Origin: Funiculus sociatus GB2-C1
Lineage (GTDB): Bacteria > Cyanobacteriota > Cyanobacteriia > Cyanobacteriales > FACHB-T130
NCBI RefSeq assembly: GCF_039962115.1
Contig: NZ_JAMPKJ010000011.1
Span: 1-64,000 of the forward strand
DNA: 64,000 nucleotides
Direction: 5' to 3'
The notes under the pieces are model-generated. The model was not told the origin of the DNA and made no database searches. It was given only the letters and a program-made list of their open reading frames with translations. The position numbers and the translations under genes are program-made. The first letter of the stretch is position 1. Every line of letters starts with the position of its first letter. Of the stretch, positions 16,672 to 24,549 are shown one piece after another.

Positions 16672-18468
16672 ATGAGTGGTTTCTCAATTGCTACAGAGGT
16701 TTTTGCATTTATCCCTAATTACGAAAACAGAAAAATTGACATCTACAAAGATGCAAAAGCATCAGGTGATATTTCAGGGCAAATGTTCTACTACACTCCT
16801 CTGTTTTCCTTGGTGGCTAATGAAGAGGGGAAGCCAACAGTAACAGTTGACGAAAAAAATGTCGAAATCCTTTTTCAATGCTTCACAGAAGAACTACACG
16901 ATGTCGTTTTGACTGAGGTAAGGGCACGACTTGGAAGTAATGAGCTTAAAAGTACGCAAATTGGCTTAATTCCTCTAACTCAAATTGAAATAGAGCCTGA
17001 ATCTTTTGGTGTGGCTTCTTCTGTTGATCCTAAGACTGCTGGGTTGAGCGCAATTTCAGTAAGCGAAAAGTATACAGCTAGCTTTCAGTTTTCTGATGAA
17101 GAGTTAGCAGGGAAATTTGCAAAACGGGTAGAGGAAAAACGTGAAGACTTCAATGTGAAGTTAACTGTTCCATCCGCAGGCACAATTGTTGACATGATTG
17201 AAATTAGTGCTAGTGACTTCAAAAAAGTCGATTGGAAAAATTTTGTTAATGACAAAAATGCCGAAAAAAATATTGATAATGAAAATCAATATTTTACTAT
17301 CGATGAGCTTTCAAATAGCTTCTCAAGCATTTTAAGACGGATTAACATTACAGTTGTTACTGAGAAACCAGATGCTAGACAGTTAACTCTTGATGACAAA
17401 AACAAGCTTCTTGAATTGTTTATTCAAAATCTAACAAAGTCTGTAGTACAAGATTTTGATAGTTTTCCGCCTCCTGGTGTCACTGACATTTTTATCAACA
17501 ATGGATCATTTAAACCTAATGTAATCACAAAGGCAAGGGAATCTACATCTAAGGCAATGACTAGCGCATTTGAAAGCTTGATAGATGCAGCTGAAGAAGA
17601 TATGAAAGGTGGGACCGAGTGGAGCGAGCGCAAATCACTACTAGAGCAATTGGATAAAGCGTACAGAAACAAAAAAGGTGATGGTAGCTTTGCAGCAGGC
17701 GTTAATGTACTTAAGGTCGTTGGTGTTTCCAGCAAAGGCACAGCAAGCTTTGACTTTACTGATGATACTCTCAAGGCGATGCGACAAGAGTCAGAGGCAA
17801 CTGATTTCAATCAGTTTAGCTCTGAGACAAGAAATAAAATGAAATCTGAACTCAAAAACTTATTACAGGAACACTCAAATTTTGAATGGGAAAAAGAAGG
17901 CGAAGAAATTATTCCTAAAAAGGTTAAATTAAGTCGGATTATTAGTGGTGAGTTTAAAGCCGAGACTAAGCTTCTACAAACGACTCGAACAATTGAGCGT
18001 TCAGTCACTAGAATCGGATTCGCAATCAACAGCAACATCAACCTGATTAACTTAGAGAACAAAATGCAGAAAGAACTTGAGGCGTTAAAAGCAGAAATTG
18101 AATCTTTGAAAGGGCAGCTATCTGGCAAGGCTGATAATTCAGCGCTCCAAACTGTAGAAACTAATCTCTCCAACACAATTGGAACTGTTCAGGCTATAGC
18201 TAATAATGCTCAAGCTACTGCTAATGATGCAGTTAACAGAGCCAATACCGCCCAGAGTATTGCTAACAATGCCCAGAGTATTGCTGATCAAGAAAAGGTG
18301 GTGATTAAAACGGATTTTGTACCTGGGACGGGCGAAGATACTAAAAAGAACTGGTTTGATTCGCAGACCGCTGCTCATCGTTATTGTAAAGACAATGGCT
18401 TTCAGACTGGATTTTTGATAGGGGAATCACCTGATGGCAAAACTTACTATGTTGCCTGTCTCAAGTAA
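16672..18468 (+). CDS. Unknown 598-aa cargo protein with C-terminal coiled coil
   Basis: I do not recognise this protein. It lacks a signal peptide and membrane segments. The N-terminal 210 residues are beta-rich, the central part is helical and charged, and a coiled coil (about residues 460-540) contains NAQ/IAN repeats (QSIANNAQSIADQ) like those of trimeric fibre proteins. The C-terminal 50 residues form a small domain (TAAHRYCKDNGFQTGF...ESPDGKTYYVACLK) with two Cys. The gene is AT-rich compared with hsdR, which suggests a separate origin. It stands alone, 255 bp after the metalloprotease gene, with a RBS-like GAGGAAA 8 bp before the ATG. Confidence 0.75.
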   Translation: MSGFSIATEVFAFIPNYENRKIDIYKDAKASGDISGQMFYYTPLFSLVANEEGKPTVTVDEKNVEILFQCFTEELHDVVLTEVRARLGSNELKSTQIGLIPLTQIEIEPESFGVASSVDPKTAGLSAISVSEKYTASFQFSDEELAGKFAKRVEEKREDFNVKLTVPSAGTIVDMIEISASDFKKVDWKNFVNDKNAEKNIDNENQYFTIDELSNSFSSILRRINITVVTEKPDARQLTLDDKNKLLELFIQNLTKSVVQDFDSFPPPGVTDIFINNGSFKPNVITKARESTSKAMTSAFESLIDAAEEDMKGGTEWSERKSLLEQLDKAYRNKKGDGSFAAGVNVLKVVGVSSKGTASFDFTDDTLKAMRQESEATDFNQFSSETRNKMKSELKNLLQEHSNFEWEKEGEEIIPKKVKLSRIISGEFKAETKLLQTTRTIERSVTRIGFAINSNINLINLENKMQKELEALKAEIESLKGQLSGKADNSALQTVETNLSNTIGTVQAIANNAQATANDAVNRANTAQSIANNAQSIADQEKVVIKTDFVPGTGEDTKKNWFDSQTAAHRYCKDNGFQTGFLIGESPDGKTYYVACLK

Positions 18469-18630
18469 TTATCTTGCGGCTGAATAGCAGCCTAACAATT
18501 TGCTTAGAACAGACTGTTGAAAGATCCGGATGCCAAGTTCACGGTTGTTCGCAGCCGCTCCGTTAGCTAATCAAAAACTGAAGCTTTTCCACAAGAAAAG
18601 TAATCAATCTCTAAACAACGAGGAGTACAG

Positions 18631-19002
18631 ATGCCAGTATTGATCGCTCAAGTGTCTGTGATTATAGTCGCTTTGATTCATGCACTAATCAGCATTAGTG
18701 AGATATTTCTATGGAAAAATCCTCTGGTGCATGAACGAATTGGTTTTAATCAAGTTGACGCAGACAAAGCCGCGCCAATTGTTGCTAATGCTGGTTTGTA
18801 TAACGGGTTTATTGCAGTAGGTCTAATTTGGGGACTTTTAACAAGCACTAATGCCGTAACTATTCAGTTATTTTTTCTAAGCTGCGTCTTTGTCGCTGGA
18901 GTATTTGGTGCTGTGACGTTAAGGTGGACAACCCTCATCCTACAAATGCTACCTAGTCTAGTTGCTCTCGTTGCTGTTTGGTATGTGAACTATTTGATGT
19001 GA
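18631..19002 (+). CDS. DUF1304-like small membrane protein
   Basis: The 123-aa protein has four predicted membrane segments (residues 3-26, 49-69, 74-94, 100-121) and a soluble loop WKNPLVHERIGFN. Length, topology and that loop fit the DUF1304 family of small inner-membrane proteins of unknown function. It follows the 598-aa gene by about 160 bp and precedes a 71-aa gene by 19 bp, with a good GAGGAG ribosome binding site at 18619. Its role in the cargo is unknown. Confidence 0.7.
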   Translation: MPVLIAQVSVIIVALIHALISISEIFLWKNPLVHERIGFNQVDADKAAPIVANAGLYNGFIAVGLIWGLLTSTNAVTIQLFFLSCVFVAGVFGAVTLRWTTLILQMLPSLVALVAVWYVNYLM

Positions 19003-19021
19003 CGTTGATATCAAGGAGAAG

Positions 19022-19237
19022 TTGATGATAACCGTTAAACTTCAGGTTGCCTACGGCAATCCTAAAATAATAGCTATGGTAAACGGTCTAGCTGCGTATC
19101 ACGCTAAAGCCGAAGAAGATAGCTATGATCAAGTGCTACTGTCTTTTGAATTTGATTCAGAAGAAAAAGCTAACAACTTTCTTGGTGATCTTAAGCAGTA
19201 TTTGAAAGGCTATGTTAAGCCTTCAAACGATTCATGA
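19022..19237 (+). CDS. Small hypothetical protein
   Basis: This 71-aa product (MMITVKLQVAYGNPKIIAMV..., ending KGYVKPSNDS) is not recognised. It has an alternating strand-helix pattern (ITVKLQVAY, a helix, VLLSFEFDS, EEKANNFLGDLKQYL), as in a small ferredoxin-like fold. It starts 19 bp after the membrane protein gene behind AAGGAGA at 19013, so the two are likely one operon. Function is unknown. Confidence 0.6.
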   Translation: MMITVKLQVAYGNPKIIAMVNGLAAYHAKAEEDSYDQVLLSFEFDSEEKANNFLGDLKQYLKGYVKPSNDS

Positions 19238-19329
19238 TCTAACAGTTTGCCGCAGACTGCAAGCATTGTAGAATCGTGCAGTAAGTTATTGCCAATGGTT
19301 TTAAAAGCATTAGGGTTGTCAGCGTAGCA

Positions 19330-19446
19330 TCGCAGTATTTGCTTAAACTGCCACTCCATCCGATGATAAGGTGACTTGGCATTAGGAAAAGTGGATCGCT
19401 TATTCATTCCCTGCCAACTTTTCCAGCAACGCTTGCCACGTCTCAA
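19330..19446 (-). pseudogene. Possible tniQ relic
   Basis: The minus-strand frame contains SPYHRMEWQFKQILRC, which resembles ACHRIEWQFKTANRC in the intact TniQ at 21205-21714. The plus-strand nucleotides also correspond (CTTAAACTGCCA-n-TCCATCCGATGA against CTTAAACTGCCA-n-TCAATCCGGTGA). Nothing else of TniQ remains. It may come from an older transposon or a tandem duplication. Confidence is limited because the match is short. Confidence 0.4.
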
Positions 19447-19684
19447 TCTGCTGCTGTAATTGCTGTTTGGGCGATCGCGCTTGGCAAGATGAGGAAAAGC
19501 GATCGCTCATTCATTCGCTCCCAACTTCTCCAGCAACGCTTGCCACGCCTCAATCTGCTGCTGCAATTGCTGGATGCGATCGCCTTTTGCCTGATGAGTG
19601 CGATCGCTCATTCCTTCCCTTCCAACTTTTCCAGCAATGCTTGCCACACTCAATCTGCTGCTGTAACTGCTGGATGCGATCGCC
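19395..19684. repeat. Three tandem degenerate copies of a coiled-coil-coding unit
   Basis: A unit of about 75 bp recurs around 19395-19474, 19500-19583 and 19600-19684. On the minus strand each codes for a leucine-heptad peptide of the type GDRIQQLQQQIEAWQALLEKL. Each has a HIP1 octamer or a close variant at an edge. The copies are in different frames with no shared start, so they look like duplicated ends of a lost gene rather than one working protein. Confidence 0.65.
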
Positions 19685-19864
19685 TCATTTATCTCGCTTA
19701 CTCTGACTCGGCAGAATTTTCCCTTCCTCCTGAGCTTGCCTAATTGCTCTTTTAAGAATTAACACCGCCATTTGAGATAAAGAGCGCTCCTCCGCGTCTG
19801 CCAATTGTTGCAGCGCTTCCTTGTCTTCTTCATCCATATAGAGGGTCACAGTCACTTTCGCCAT
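19685..19864 (-). CDS. Ribbon-helix-helix (CopG/Arc-type) regulator
   Basis: From MAKVTVTLYMDEEDKEALQQLA the product is 59 aa, with helix 1 and helix 2 (SLSQMAVLILKRAIRQA) as in small RHH repressors. The frame is open to 19927, but family homology starts at the Met at 19864. A 39-bp palindromic region at 19914-19952 lies upstream and is a likely operator. No toxin partner gene is adjacent. It may control itself and the divergent gene pair at 20047. Confidence 0.7.
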   Translation of the reverse strand: MAKVTVTLYMDEEDKEALQQLADAEERSLSQMAVLILKRAIRQAQEEGKILPSQSKRDK

Positions 19865-19913
19865 GTCATAAATCATAGGCGTTCCTGTGTGTTTTCCTCT
19901 CCAATAAATAGAA

Positions 19914-19952
19914 ACACACAGAAACACATAATGATTGTGTTATTCTGTGTGT
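19914..19952. promoter_or_regulatory. Palindromic operator candidate between RHH gene and 20047 gene
   Basis: The sequence ACACACAGAAACACA is mirrored by TGTGTTATTCTGTGTGT, with two extra bases, across a short centre (TAATGAT). A third half-site, CTGTGTGT, lies at 19885-19892. Such repeated ACACAG/CTGTGT half-sites are typical of RHH repressor operators. Confidence 0.55.
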
Positions 19953-20046
19953 CATTCATCCTGTCCTACAAAGTCAAAAGCCAGCGCTCAAACCTTCCAC
20001 AGTCCAGCGCTGGCTTTTAGCTCCCCAATAAAAGGAGACTCTAACA

Positions 20047-20592
20047 ATGGTAAAACCAAGCTATCGAAGTGACAGCCTCTGTCTGTATCAGCAAGCCTTA
20101 GACGATTTTGCGATCGCGCCTCTTCTTACCCGCCTAAAAACCTACTCCGACGCTGACTTCGATGCAGCGTGGATGAACCTAACCCAACTCGAACTCGAAA
20201 GCCTAACCGCCATCCTCATCCAAGACTTTACCGCGAACCTAAAAGGAAAAGCGATCGCCGGATACTTAAACGCCATCCGTCACGGCAGCACCAACATACC
20301 CCCCAGCTTAATTCAGCGAGCATTCACGCCCCCATCCATTGACCTGCCTGCAAACTTCCCCAATGTTCAGACCCCTCGCTACTTGTACGGCGACAAACTG
20401 CGTTGGATTCCTGACAGAGACAAGACAGACTGGGGTGTTGCAACTGGAAGATTTTACAGCTTTGCTCCCCACCACTGCGCTTGGGCGTGGTGCTACCTGA
20501 TCTGGCTCGATAAACTTTCCCCCAGCGCCGCTATTACAGTTGCCGATATCGCCTGGGAAAACGACCTCAAACCCTTGGAGGACGCTGCATGA
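20047..20592 (+). CDS. Hypothetical cargo protein, first of a coupled pair
   Basis: The 181-aa product is soluble and unrecognised. Its N-terminal half is helical (ALDDFAIAPLLTRLKTYSDADFDAAWMNLTQLELESLTAILIQDF); the second half is rich in aromatics and Pro (PNVQTPRYLYGDKLRWIPDRDKTDWGVATGRFYSFAPHHCAWAWCYLIW). An AAGGAG precedes the ATG by 9 bp. The next gene overlaps it by 4 bp (ATGA at 20589), so both products are likely needed together. Codon and GC use match cyanobacterial neighbours. No role can be assigned. Confidence 0.65.
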   Translation: MVKPSYRSDSLCLYQQALDDFAIAPLLTRLKTYSDADFDAAWMNLTQLELESLTAILIQDFTANLKGKAIAGYLNAIRHGSTNIPPSLIQRAFTPPSIDLPANFPNVQTPRYLYGDKLRWIPDRDKTDWGVATGRFYSFAPHHCAWAWCYLIWLDKLSPSAAITVADIAWENDLKPLEDAA

Positions 20593-20891
20593 AACCCCGT
20601 CCTCTCACCGAACAAGAGCAAACCCTAATCGACCTCTACGGATACTGCCAGCTGGGAATGACACCGCAGCAATTCTACGCCAAATGGCAAGTGAATCACG
20701 AAGCGATCGCCTTCATCTGCTCTCGTTCCATGTCTACCGTTCAGCGTTGGTTTAGAAGGGGTAAAAACTACCGCCGTCCGCAACCTGCCGATTTACGCCA
20801 TCTCGCTTTGATGGATTTCCTATTGGAGCATTATCAGGACATTCCCGAACAACTCTTCAAGGCGCTGTGCTGTCCTAAGCACAACCCTTAA
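20589..20891 (+). CDS. Small helix-turn-helix-like protein, second of the pair
   Basis: The 100-aa product has a segment MTPQQFYAKWQVNHEAIAFICSRSMSTVQRWFRRGKN that reads as a helix-turn-helix (recognition helix STVQRWFRRG). The C-terminal part (DLRHLALMDFLLEHYQDIPEQLF) is helical. It is translationally coupled to the 181-aa gene. It could regulate the transposition genes that begin about 300 bp downstream on the opposite strand, but nothing here proves that. Confidence 0.65.
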   Translation: MKPRPLTEQEQTLIDLYGYCQLGMTPQQFYAKWQVNHEAIAFICSRSMSTVQRWFRRGKNYRRPQPADLRHLALMDFLLEHYQDIPEQLFKALCCPKHNP

Positions 20892-20987
20892 CAATCCCAT
20901 CACCTAATGTAAATACCCATTTGAAATTATCTCGCTAGCCATCCTATGAGTAGGGTAGCTTTAGTTGTTTAGAGCGATCTACAAAGC

Positions 20988-21113
20988 TTGAGAACAATCA
21001 AAGCGAACCAGAGCAAAGTCAACAACCGCAGGGCTTCAGGACGGCGTATCGCCCAAGAAATTGAAGTTATCCACGCTGCACTCAAACGACGCGGCTACCG
21101 CAATCATTTTTGA
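20988..21113 (+). CDS. Possible 41-aa basic protein
   Basis: A short frame from a TTG start encodes RTIKANQSKVNNRRASGRRIAQEI..., ending RRGYRNHF before TGA at 21111. It is too short for most gene finders. The composition (Arg/Lys-rich with one amphipathic helix) looks coding, but no clear ribosome binding site is seen. It is the only candidate in the 313-bp gap 20892-21204. Confidence 0.3.
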   Translation: MRTIKANQSKVNNRRASGRRIAQEIEVIHAALKRRGYRNHF

Positions 21114-21204
21114 ACTAGGACTGGAACAGCAAGACTTATGTACACCAAGGAATAGTTTTAATCCTTCTCAAAGACGCGATCGCTTTTCCGAGAAATGATG
21201 GAAT

Positions 21205-21714
21205 TTACTGTAAAACAGGCTTCTGATACTTTGCCATCTCAGCAAACGTCATAAAACACCGCTGACAATGGCCGCCCACCCACAAAGCTGGAACTTTAAA
21301 CCTTGCTTTGCAATTTGGGCATTCAGATAGCAAGCGTAACTGGTGCCTCCCACACCTATTTGCCGTCTTAAACTGCCATTCAATCCGGTGACAAGCAAAT
21401 TCAGCATAACAAGCCCCACACAACCGAATTGGCTCGTGCTTCATTCCTACTCCAGCAGGAGGCAACATATTTGCCAATTTATCTGCTTCAATTCCAACTA
21501 CTGTAGTTAGAGCTTCTAACTGTTGCCGAGCAGGAAAGGGGTTGTGATAAAACTTTTCCCAACGAGCGATCGCACCTCCAAGTCCCGCCACCTTCCCTAA
21601 ACCAGTTGGCGTTAGATTGTTTGCCCGTCGAAACCGTCCCAAGAAGTGGCTCAGACTTTCCCCCTCAAAGAGTTCCACTCGAAATAGCCAAGGCTGAATA
21701 TCCGAAGCTTCCAT
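21205..21714 (-). CDS. tniQ: Transposition target-selection protein TniQ
   Basis: The 169-aa product matches the short TniQ of V-K CASTs (about 167 aa). The N-terminal helix-turn-helix region reads ESLSHFLGRFRRANNLTPTGLGKVAG. The C-terminal part has paired zinc-binding motifs: CGACYAE, then ECPNCKARF and GHCQRCF. TniQ bridges the Cas12k R-loop and the TnsC filament. The start codon overlaps the tnsC stop (TAATG), so it is coupled with tnsC. All expected zinc ligands are present. Confidence 0.93.
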   Translation of the reverse strand: MEASDIQPWLFRVELFEGESLSHFLGRFRRANNLTPTGLGKVAGLGGAIARWEKFYHNPFPARQQLEALTTVVGIEADKLANMLPPAGVGMKHEPIRLCGACYAEFACHRIEWQFKTANRCGRHQLRLLSECPNCKARFKVPALWVGGHCQRCFMTFAEMAKYQKPVLQ

Positions 21715-22550
21715 TATCTGTACTGAGCAGCTACTTCCTTTAACGTCTCCAAATCAATCTTTTGCAAGCCTTTCTTTAAAGACTCAATAGCTGCTTCCCT
21801 GAGAATCATATCCATCAAACCGATATAACCCGCCGTCGCTTCCCCCAATGTTTTCAACATCGTCTTACTAGACAAATTAGAAGCCACAGGCAACTGCAAA
21901 ACTTTCTTTTCCCAAACCTCTACCGTCTGCTTAAACTCTCCTCCTGACAACTTGCCGAAGCGATGACAAGCACGAAAGCGGTTGTAAACTTGTTCATCTC
22001 GCTTAATTACCGTATCCAAGCGGTCAGTACCTACCAAAATGACGGAAATCTCCAACTTGTCAAAGATATCCCGCACCTCAGCAAATGTTTTAGGCTTCAG
22101 GCGGTCAGCTTCATCAATAATCAGCATTTCCACACTACAGCCCTTGAGGACTCGTAAAGTGCGATCGCGAATTTCTGCTACCGTCCCCTTGACCATTTGG
22201 TATTTCAAATGTTCAAGAATCACCCCAAACAATTCCTTAGCACCACACTCTTGAGGAATTTGAATATAAACAACAGGTACAGTTGGTGGTTTACCAACTT
22301 CTTGAATCGGTTTATGACGCAATCTATAAGCATCACAGGCGATTGTTTTACCCGTTCTTGACTCTCCCACAACCCTGCCGGACTGTCGCGATTGGCGCTT
22401 TCCTTCCAACCAATCATTAAGAACTTTCACTTGTTCTAGATCCACAAAAGGCTTACGGTTCAATCGTTGAATTTCCGCCTGTACTTTCTCGCTATTAAGT
22501 GGGATCTCACCTAATTCTTGGGCAACCGCTTTAGCTTCATTTTTAGTCAT
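21714..22550 (-). CDS. tnsC: AAA+ transposition regulator TnsC
   Basis: The 278-aa ATPase matches V-K TnsC (about 276 aa). Walker A is GESRTGKT (near residue 60), Walker B is MLIIDEADRL, and sensor I is VILVGTDRL. TnsC polymerises on DNA next to the Cas12k-TniQ complex and recruits TnsB. It starts 3 bp after the tnsB stop and its stop overlaps the tniQ start, so tnsB-tnsC-tniQ form one operon. No truncation is seen. Confidence 0.95.
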   Translation of the reverse strand: MTKNEAKAVAQELGEIPLNSEKVQAEIQRLNRKPFVDLEQVKVLNDWLEGKRQSRQSGRVVGESRTGKTIACDAYRLRHKPIQEVGKPPTVPVVYIQIPQECGAKELFGVILEHLKYQMVKGTVAEIRDRTLRVLKGCSVEMLIIDEADRLKPKTFAEVRDIFDKLEISVILVGTDRLDTVIKRDEQVYNRFRACHRFGKLSGGEFKQTVEVWEKKVLQLPVASNLSSKTMLKTLGEATAGYIGLMDMILREAAIESLKKGLQKIDLETLKEVAAQYR

Positions 22551-22553
22551 CGC

Positions 22554-24269
22554 TTACCAGCCATAATCCTCACGCATTTGTTCGTAATCAAATACTTCTG
22601 GCATCTCTGGTTCTGCTTCACTTTGAATAGATGTCACTTCTATTTCTTCAGGTTCAACAGATAAGGGTTGTTTCGCTCTTTTGACTTCAACCTGTTCTGC
22701 TTTTTGACGTTCCTTTTTGGTTTTCTTTTGAGTTAAGAAAGTATCGCGATCGCGCACTTCTGTCAAAATCGAGCGGTTACTGACAGTTTTCCCTTCTTCC
22801 CGAATCTTCCGACTGCTGGCTTTCGCCTCATCTAAAGATAATTGCTCTGTCTCTAAATCCTGAGCATAAGCACGCGCTAGAAAAACCTCTTTGTTGCCTT
22901 CTTGGTGATAGACCAAAACAGTTGTGATATCTCTGGGGTCATATCGCAGCACCACGCTTTCTCCGGCATAGCCTGCCAAATGCTCACCTCGGTACATCAG
23001 GTTTTCAAATTGCAGGTAGCCCCCTCTTTGGATACTGCGTCTTGCTTGCTTCATTAAGCAGATATCTAACTCCCTTTCCGAAAAGACATCAGGAGCAGAA
23101 ACCCTTAATCCAGCATCCCATCGTTGAAACCGCGTTTGATCTCCCATCCGGGCATCAATCCGCTGGTTGTAGTTATCAACGATGTATCGCACCAATCTTT
23201 GCTCTAATTGCCTGAGTGTAAGGCTTGCATCTTTTTCAGCCTCTTTAGGTCGCTCTTGTACGTTCGACCCCGTATACCCTGGCAACGTTGAGAAAAGTTC
23301 ACTGTTGAGAGTCTTGAAAGGACGCTCAACGATACCACCTTCACTGGGGCGATCGCGTAAATGACAAACAAACCCTAACTGCACTGCAATCTGCTGCAAG
23401 TGGTTAGAACGAAAATCCTTACCCCCATCTGTATAGAAGTGTTCGGGTTTGCCATAAGTCCCCCACTCGCAATGCAGTTTGTATTCAGAACCATACTGCT
23501 TGGGCAAAATCCCATGACGTAAAGCTAACGCTACCACCTGAGAACTTGGAGCATCGTAGCCCAAATTAATGCCCATAATGCAGCGAGAATAGGTATCAAT
23601 AACTGTTGTCAGCCAAGGACGGCTGAGAAGTTGACCATGTTGATCTACCAGCAATACATCTACGCGGGTGTGGTCGCATTGCCAGACGTGGTTGCTATAC
23701 TCTACTGATAAGTCCTTACTATCGCGGGTTTTGACTGATAAACGGGATCCTCGCCAACCAGGGGTACGAATACTTTTAGCTTTCTCCTGCTTCTCAATTA
23801 CTGGTTCTAGAATGCGGTATACCGTCATGTGACTAGGAGATTTGAGGCCTAGCTGCAAAGCTCTTACCTGTACTCGCAGGAAAACCTGCTTAGGAGTCAT
23901 TCTTTTACTCCCTTTATTTCCCTCGCGATAAGTTTTAAGAATAAACTCCTGCCAGTCTTCCTCAATCCGGTGCTTACCTTTATCTGCGCGTTCTGTCTTA
24001 TTTACTCCAAGCAGTCCTTCCTGTTCCCATTTGTCAAGCAGCCGTCTTACTGTACGCACTGACTTCCCCAATTTGGCGGCTGCTTCCTGAATCCTTTCAC
24101 CAACGGGGCGATCGCTTGGTTCCAAAAGACTTTGAATTACTTCCATCTTCAGAAGAGCTTCATCCGAAAGTTCACTCACTATTACGGAAGCTTCCGTGAG
24201 ATTAGCTCCCTCGTCTGCGATATTTGCCGAGACCCTTGTTTCAGAAAAGCCTGCGTCTGGCATAAACAA
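22554..24269 (-). CDS. tnsB: DDE transposase TnsB
   Basis: The 571-aa transposase begins with helix-turn-helix end-binding domains (EAAAKLGKSVRTVRRLLDKWEQEG near residues 63-85). Its RNase H-fold core carries HVWQCDHTRVDVLL (first Asp), HFYTDGGKDFRS (second Asp) and SEGGIVERPF (Glu), so the DDE triad is complete. The C-terminal tail (about residues 480-571) is charged and ends EVFDYEQMREDYGW, the part that contacts TnsC. No TnsA accompanies it, as in other V-K elements. TnsB-type sites lie just upstream in the right end, so TnsB may repress its own operon. Confidence 0.96.
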   Translation of the reverse strand: MFMPDAGFSETRVSANIADEGANLTEASVIVSELSDEALLKMEVIQSLLEPSDRPVGERIQEAAAKLGKSVRTVRRLLDKWEQEGLLGVNKTERADKGKHRIEEDWQEFILKTYREGNKGSKRMTPKQVFLRVQVRALQLGLKSPSHMTVYRILEPVIEKQEKAKSIRTPGWRGSRLSVKTRDSKDLSVEYSNHVWQCDHTRVDVLLVDQHGQLLSRPWLTTVIDTYSRCIMGINLGYDAPSSQVVALALRHGILPKQYGSEYKLHCEWGTYGKPEHFYTDGGKDFRSNHLQQIAVQLGFVCHLRDRPSEGGIVERPFKTLNSELFSTLPGYTGSNVQERPKEAEKDASLTLRQLEQRLVRYIVDNYNQRIDARMGDQTRFQRWDAGLRVSAPDVFSERELDICLMKQARRSIQRGGYLQFENLMYRGEHLAGYAGESVVLRYDPRDITTVLVYHQEGNKEVFLARAYAQDLETEQLSLDEAKASSRKIREEGKTVSNRSILTEVRDRDTFLTQKKTKKERQKAEQVEVKRAKQPLSVEPEEIEVTSIQSEAEPEMPEVFDYEQMREDYGW

Positions 24270-24304
24270 AATTGTTTTATAGCAACATATTTGTATTTTA
24301 GGAA

Positions 24305-24549
24305 CATATTAAGTGACAGTCAATATGTTAATTCTGCCAAAAGTCAGAAAATAACCATTTCTGACAAGTGACACTTAAATTGTTAATTTTCTGGGATTTG
24401 ACACTTAAATTGTTAATCTGGTTTTATTAAAGTAAAAGGGCATCACATAAATAAAACCCCTCTATAACTATTGGTACAGAAGGGCTTCAGACACTTTGAA
24501 GCTGTGTGACACTATTTTGTTAATGTGACAAATAATTTGTTAATGTACA
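24305..24549. repeat. CAST right end (RE) with TnsB-type sites
   Basis: Five sites of the pattern TTAACA-n-TGTCA (minus strand) occur at about 24311-24336, 24366-24387, 24397-24417, 24503-24522 and 24525-24546. The last ends in the terminal TGTACA at 24544-24549. The outer 25 bp are the perfect inverse of 348-372. The region also holds the upstream sequence of tnsB, so end binding and tnsB transcription are likely linked. Confidence 0.88.

Larger units (their letters stand above)
348..24549. mobile_element. Complete type V-K CRISPR-associated transposon (CAST), about 24.2 kb
   Basis: The element is bounded by perfect 25-bp inverted terminal sequences at 348-372 and 24525-24549, each starting TGTACATTAAC. 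It carries the full V-K set: Cas12k, tracrRNA region, CRISPR array, delocalised homing crRNA, MerR-type regulator, TniQ, TnsC and TnsB, plus about 17 kb of cargo. There is no TnsA, consistent with replicative, cointegrate-forming V-K transposition. The CRISPR-proximal left end faces the tRNA-Val target, 58 bp from the PAM. No 5-bp target-site duplication is visible: ATATT precedes 348 and TTAGT follows 24549. A relic of another CAST left end abuts the right boundary. Confidence 0.95.

Noticed and set aside
24420-24500. Possible small RNA hairpin upstream of tnsB
   Set aside because: Complementarity is weak and the region is better explained as right-end sequence with TnsB sites.
348-24549. 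Search for tnsA, cas1 and cas2 in the transposon
   Set aside because: No such genes are present; this agrees with type V-K elements and was not treated as a deletion.
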